From Paraflavitalea sp966211765 (GTDB taxonomy: Bacteria > Bacteroidota > Bacteroidia > Chitinophagales > Chitinophagaceae), in the NCBI GenBank assembly GCA_966211765.1, contig CBIHOV010000006.1:247846-311845 (forward strand): 64,000 bases of DNA. The letters are read 5' to 3'. Positions 60,212 to 64,000 of this stretch are shown here, in pieces. The notes under the pieces were generated by a model. It worked only from the letters and a program-made list of their open reading frames with translations. It did not search any database and had not been told where the DNA came from. Every line of letters begins with the position of its first letter. Position 1 is the stretch's first letter. The translations under genes and the position numbers were made by a program.

Positions 60212-60898
60212 ATGCGTACACAACAATGGTTTTTAGCAGCCTGCTCCTTCGTCAGTTTGAATTCCTTTATAGCTTGCCGGGATGGGGCCGAAACGCCCAC
60301 TGCAACAACGCTGCCTGCCACCACCCTGGCCATAACTTCCTCCGGGGCCACTGCCGCAGTAGGGTATGAATTACTGGTCAAAGAAAGCCTGCTATACTGG
60401 AGAGGCCGTCCCGTTGTAGGGTCGGGGCATGAAGGCATCCTCAAGCTCACATCCGGCGACCTTGCCGGCGATGGGTCAGGCAAATGGGTGGGCGGCTACT
60501 TTGTGATCGATATGACCAGCATCAGGAGTACTGATACAAAACAGGAAGAAGGAAAAGAATCAGGCCTCGATGCTCACTTAAAAGACCCGGATTTCTTCGA
60601 CGTAAAAAAATACCCCAGGGCCTCTTTCACCCTCCTGAAAGCGATCCCTGGTGCCAACGATAGCTCCTTTACGCTTACCGGGCAGCTCAACATCAAAAAT
60701 ATTACCAATGAAATTACTTTTCCAGCTACCCTGGCAACCGACGGTGATCTTATCCATGCCCGCGCGGCTTTGATCATCGACAGGACCAAATGGGGGATCA
60801 ACTACCAGTCGGGTAATGTCCTCGGTATCCTGAAAAATGATATTATTGACAATTATGTACCCATTACCCTTAGCCTGGTGTTTAAGAAGAAGCCCTAA
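60212..60898 (+). CDS. YceI family lipoprotein
   Basis: The 228-residue product has a lipoprotein-type signal (FVSLNSFIACRDGAE, cysteine at about 22) and a YceI lipocalin-like domain: LYWRGRPVVGSGHEGILKL (about residues 62-80), GGYFVIDMTSIRSTD, LKDPDFFDVKKYPRASF and DRTKWGINYQSGN. YceI proteins bind isoprenoid or lipid ligands in the envelope. It is divergent from the winged-helix membrane regulator, which is its most likely controller. ATG start at 60212. Confidence 0.92.
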   Translation: MRTQQWFLAACSFVSLNSFIACRDGAETPTATTLPATTLAITSSGATAAVGYELLVKESLLYWRGRPVVGSGHEGILKLTSGDLAGDGSGKWVGGYFVIDMTSIRSTDTKQEEGKESGLDAHLKDPDFFDVKKYPRASFTLLKAIPGANDSSFTLTGQLNIKNITNEITFPATLATDGDLIHARAALIIDRTKWGINYQSGNVLGILKNDIIDNYVPITLSLVFKKKP

Positions 60899-61044
60899 CA
60901 CCTAACCCCTCTTTCCCTTCTTCGGTTTCTTCGTATATTGGGAAAGCAAGGGTCTTATCCCCCATAAACGCGACACGACTGATAAAGTGATCAGCAATAA
61001 AACCCTTAAGTTTTATCCTGTCGGGGCTAATAAAAAAACACAAA

Positions 61045-61070
61045 AAGGCCGGTATAGAAATACCAGCCTT
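61045..61070 (-). terminator. Terminator after the SusD gene
   Basis: On the minus strand AAGGCTGGTAT pairs with ATACCGGCCTT (one G-U) around TTCT, followed by TTTGTGTTTTTTTA. It lies about 60 bp past the SusD stop. Confidence 0.82.
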
Positions 61071-61128
61071 GTGACGTATTTTGAATGTCACATGAGTACG
61101 TAAATTTCGTGATTAGCCCAATAGCCTG

Positions 61129-62613
61129 TTACCGGTCCCACCACATCCTGGTGGACAACTCGTCCGGCCCCTGCGATGTCAATACGGCTGCATAATGAGC
61201 GCTGTTGAGGTCCTTTTCAGTGGTAGGATAACATTGACGCCTGGGTATTTGTCCATTGCTATTTAAAGGATCAATGGCGGGCGCCAGCACAGGATAACCG
61301 GTCCTTCTCCATTCCGTCCAGGCCTCATATCCGTTATTCATATAAAAGTTGATCCATTTCTGCGTATGAATGCGGTTGAGTTTTTGATCAAACGTCAGCG
61401 TATTTACAACCGGGATATCAATAGCCGCCTGTTGCCTGTAATCATTTTTTTGTTGGGCAGTAATAGTTACAACGGGATTGACCGATACCACCGCCCATTG
61501 GTCCATGGAGGCATTAATACCTTTTTCATACCAGGCAGCTACCTGCGCGTCTCCTCCGGTAATCCATCCCCTTAAAGCGGCCTCCGATAGGGTAAAACAT
61601 ATCTGGGCATAAGTAGTTAATTGCAGCGGTGAATTTTGCGCATAGATAGCTCTCCCCAGCAAACTAAAATCCGGCACATCATAATAGGCATCCTCACCAT
61701 ATGGCAGGCCCACATAATTGCCCGTATTGATAGCCGGCCGTGCAAATACGGGCAACCGGGGGTCGTGGTTAGCGTTGAGCATATCAATAACAGTAGCCGA
61801 AGTGCCATAATCATATCGACCCTGCCTTACATAATTGGTATACCAGGGGCTTTCAAAATTGCTGTTGCTTAAATACTTAAAAATGGCATTGTCTGCATTG
61901 GAAGCCATGAGCCCGCCAGCTACCGCTTCATTGAAGGCGGTCTTCGCCAACGCAGCATCCCCGGTTTTAACCATCCTGAGCGCAATAACGGCGCGTAGTG
62001 ACTGCCCCCAGCTCTTCCATCGGTTGAAATTGCCATCAAACAGAGGGTCGTTGGGCAATCCGGCAGTAATTTGGCCAACGGCTTCCTTCAGTTCTTTTAA
62101 AAGATCATTGTAAATGAATTGCTGGGAATCAAATGCTGGTTTATTATTGGCCGGACCCTTGAACGCTTCTTTATATGGCACGTCACCCCAGCGGTCAGTG
62201 ACATGCAGCATTAAAAAGGCTTTCAGGATCCGGGCAGGCCCCAGCTGGTTATCGTTGGTGCCATTATCCAACACCGCCCTGGTATTTTTGGTGGCCGGAT
62301 CAGTATTTAGGTTGATCACCGTTTGCAGGTCCATCAATGGCCCTGCATAAATGGGATCATAACTGAATATCTTATTGAAATAGCGGGATTCCTGTGTATA
62401 AATAAACTCTGCCATATGCTGGGCATACAATGCTCCCGCAGCACCCTGGATGCCCGATACATTAACCACCGCATTGCCAAATAAGAATTTGGTGCTGGGT
62501 ACAGCAGGAGCATTAGGGCTCAGGTTCAGGTCGCCAAAATCCTTCTTACAGGAACTAACAGTTATAAAGAGCAGGAATACCGGGATGATAAGCCTGGAAT
62601 AGGATGATAACAT
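61129..62613 (-). CDS. SusD/RagB-like outer-membrane lipoprotein
   Basis: The 494-residue product has a lipoprotein signal (LLFITVSSCKKDFGD, cysteine at about 22) and the SusD-like layout of TPR helices: FNKIFSYDPIYAGPLMDLQ, ARILKAFLMLHVTDRWGDVPYKEAF (about 128-152), WGQSLRAVIALRMVKTGD, and LTTYAQICFTLSEAALRGW. The C-terminal half matches the SusD-like_2 group. It binds ligands at the surface and works as a lid on the SusC transporter encoded 17 bp upstream. The substrate is unknown; no glycan enzymes lie in the visible part. Confidence 0.93.
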   Translation of the reverse strand: MLSSYSRLIIPVFLLFITVSSCKKDFGDLNLSPNAPAVPSTKFLFGNAVVNVSGIQGAAGALYAQHMAEFIYTQESRYFNKIFSYDPIYAGPLMDLQTVINLNTDPATKNTRAVLDNGTNDNQLGPARILKAFLMLHVTDRWGDVPYKEAFKGPANNKPAFDSQQFIYNDLLKELKEAVGQITAGLPNDPLFDGNFNRWKSWGQSLRAVIALRMVKTGDAALAKTAFNEAVAGGLMASNADNAIFKYLSNSNFESPWYTNYVRQGRYDYGTSATVIDMLNANHDPRLPVFARPAINTGNYVGLPYGEDAYYDVPDFSLLGRAIYAQNSPLQLTTYAQICFTLSEAALRGWITGGDAQVAAWYEKGINASMDQWAVVSVNPVVTITAQQKNDYRQQAAIDIPVVNTLTFDQKLNRIHTQKWINFYMNNGYEAWTEWRRTGYPVLAPAIDPLNSNGQIPRRQCYPTTEKDLNSAHYAAVLTSQGPDELSTRMWWDR

Positions 62614-62630
62614 AAGCTTGTTTTTTGAAA

Positions 62631-64000
62631 TTAGAAGGAGAGTTTAAGATTGATACCCATCGAGCGGGTGCCGGGCAACTGTCCGCCCTCAAGCCAGGAT
62701 TGCTCCAGTTCAGAGGGGTCAATACCTTTTACTTTGCTGGAGATCAGCCACAGGTTTTGCCCTGCCAGCGAAATAGAGCCACCTTGAATACCTGTTTTTC
62801 CAAACAAGGATTTGGGCAGTTGGATGCCAATAGAAAGCTCCCTCAACTTAATGTAAGAAGCATCATACATCCAGTTTTCCCATACGGAAAACAAAGCTCC
62901 TTCATACAGGTCCTGCGCTGCCACATACACCTCATTCTCCTTTTTGGTATTTTCATTGATACCGTTTAAACGAACACCGCCTCCGTTGGCCACCGGATCT
63001 CTTTTGGGTTTGCCACGCTCATTCAATCCAGCCGTTTCAGCCGCAAGACCCGAATAGGAATTGAACATTTTAGTGGTGGAGATGAATAAGCCTCCTTTTT
63101 GAAAGTCAACTACAAAAGAGGCGAAGAAGTTTTTGTAGCTGATCGTATTGGAGAAGCCGCCCGTGAATTTTGGTAAAATCGTGCCCAGGTCCATATTGTC
63201 CTCCGTTACATAAAACCCATCATCATTAATGAGCCTTTGACCCGTGGTAGGGTCCTTCTTTATTCCATTGCCCACGATCATGCCATAGGGCTTACCAATT
63301 TTAGCATTGAGCGATACTGCCGGCGAGCCTACAAAACCAAAAGCAATATTGGAACCATCCAGGCTGGTTTGAATATTATCAATACCATAAGCCAGCTCAA
63401 TAACCTTATTGCGGTTAACACCCAGGTTGAAATCAATATCCCAGGAGAAGTTACTTTGCTTAACAGGCGTGCCGCCCAGGGTGATCTCATAACCGTAGTT
63501 ACGAATATTGCCGGCATTGATCAATTGTGAGGTATAACCCGTTGAACCAGGCACGCTCACAGGCAGGATCTGCCCCTTTGCTTCCCGGAAATAATAGTTG
63601 AGATCCAGGCGCACCCGGTTTTTGAGGAATTTCAGATCAACACCCATTTCATAACTGGTAGAAAGAGTAGGCTCCAACTGATCATTGGGACGTTGGTTGG
63701 GAATGCTCTGTGTAGAATAGGTGACATTACCATTACCGACAGGTTTCACATAATTGACGCCCAATGGAAAAGAGGCCTGCGTATTATACGGGCCTACGTC
63801 TGTTCCTACTTTCGCCACCGAAGCCCTGAACTTTCCAAAAGAAAGAAGACCGTTTTGACCAATTAACTCCGAGAATACAAAAGAGCCGGAAGCACTCCCG
63901 TATACATAGGAATTGTTTCCGTTGGAAAGGGTAGAGGATATATCATTACGTATGCTGAGCTCTACAAAGACCATATTCCGGTACCCCAGGGTAGTGTAAC
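62631..64000 (-). CDS. SusC/RagA TonB-linked outer-membrane protein, C-terminal part
   Basis: The frame remains open to the right edge, where it reads YTTLGYRNMVFVELSIRND (SusC-type barrel strand). Visible are about 456 C-terminal residues of the beta-barrel, including SYEMGVDLKFLKNRVRLDLNYY, YDASYIKLRELSIGIQLPKS and the terminal MGINLKLSF with the C-terminal aromatic. The signal peptide, regulatory domain and plug lie outside the window. It imports oligomers across the outer membrane together with the SusD gene 17 bp downstream. The ATG at 63974 is internal, not the start. Confidence 0.93.
   Translation of the reverse strand, partial: YTTLGYRNMVFVELSIRNDISSTLSNGNNSYVYGSASGSFVFSELIGQNGLLSFGKFRASVAKVGTDVGPYNTQASFPLGVNYVKPVGNGNVTYSTQSIPNQRPNDQLEPTLSTSYEMGVDLKFLKNRVRLDLNYYFREAKGQILPVSVPGSTGYTSQLINAGNIRNYGYEITLGGTPVKQSNFSWDIDFNLGVNRNKVIELAYGIDNIQTSLDGSNIAFGFVGSPAVSLNAKIGKPYGMIVGNGIKKDPTTGQRLINDDGFYVTEDNMDLGTILPKFTGGFSNTISYKNFFASFVVDFQKGGLFISTTKMFNSYSGLAAETAGLNERGKPKRDPVANGGGVRLNGINENTKKENEVYVAAQDLYEGALFSVWENWMYDASYIKLRELSIGIQLPKSLFGKTGIQGGSISLAGQNLWLISSKVKGIDPSELEQSWLEGGQLPGTRSMGINLKLSF

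Overview
The window reads as chromosomal DNA of a Bacteroidota bacterium, most likely a Chitinophagaceae relative. The reasons are a SusC/SusD pair, FecR-type anti-sigma factors with an ECF sigma factor, T9SS and gliding-type C-terminal domains, TonB-dependent receptors with a carboxypeptidase-like N-terminal domain, and promoter elements of the TAnnTTTG type. No complete rRNA, tRNA, CRISPR array or transposase was found.

Layout. 1-3.3 kb: three glycosyltransferase genes plus the end of a fourth gene. 3.4-9.4 kb: plus-strand housekeeping genes (rpsO, pnp, prmA, plsY, an M48 lipoprotein peptidase, a DUF3052-like protein), most followed by clear hairpin terminators. 9.5-33.5 kb: a large, almost wholly minus-strand glycan-use locus. 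Its outer part encodes a TonB-dependent receptor of the type that works without SusD, GH20, GH105 and GH28 enzymes, and three large secreted proteins with predicted helical-toroid regions. Its inner part encodes two MFS permeases, MurQ, a NagB-like protein, a TIM-barrel isomerase and two phytanoyl-CoA-dioxygenase-like enzymes; a second TIM-barrel isomerase heads the outer operon. A LacI-family regulator sits at the upstream end, and three copies of a palindrome around GCACGTGC lie exactly in front of the two enzyme operons. The set points to import and breakdown of an acidic, amino-sugar-containing, possibly ether-decorated glycan.

33.5-39.5 kb: a CYTH protein, a basic family protein, then an AT-rich stretch of small minus-strand genes (some immunity-like, one broken) bounded by 55-bp direct repeats that follow tRNA-3'-end-like sequence; a GC-rich RidA gene lies just outside. 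39.5-44 kb: an orphan LytS-type kinase, a CHU_C lipoprotein, an AlkD-like protein, a gene broken by two in-frame stops, and a gene-poor kilobase with a 175-bp imperfect palindrome and an 11-bp tandem repeat. 43.5-51.1 kb: a 2165-residue SpvB/FG-GAP/RHS protein with a variable C-terminal tail, a lipoprotein gene directly downstream (immunity candidate), and a small T9SS-type secreted gene with a nonsense codon. 51-64 kb: GNAT, purU followed in frame by a metE scrap, thioesterase, PAP2, an ECF sigma gene, FecR, a stand-alone anti-sigma domain, a siderophore-type acetyltransferase, a membrane-bound winged-helix regulator divergent from a YceI lipoprotein, and a SusD/SusC pair that runs off the end.

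The least explained structures are an 8-bp-period repeat array that abuts or overlaps the stop codons of four minus-strand genes, and the repeat-bounded AT-rich island. All family names come from reading motifs by eye; no database search was possible.
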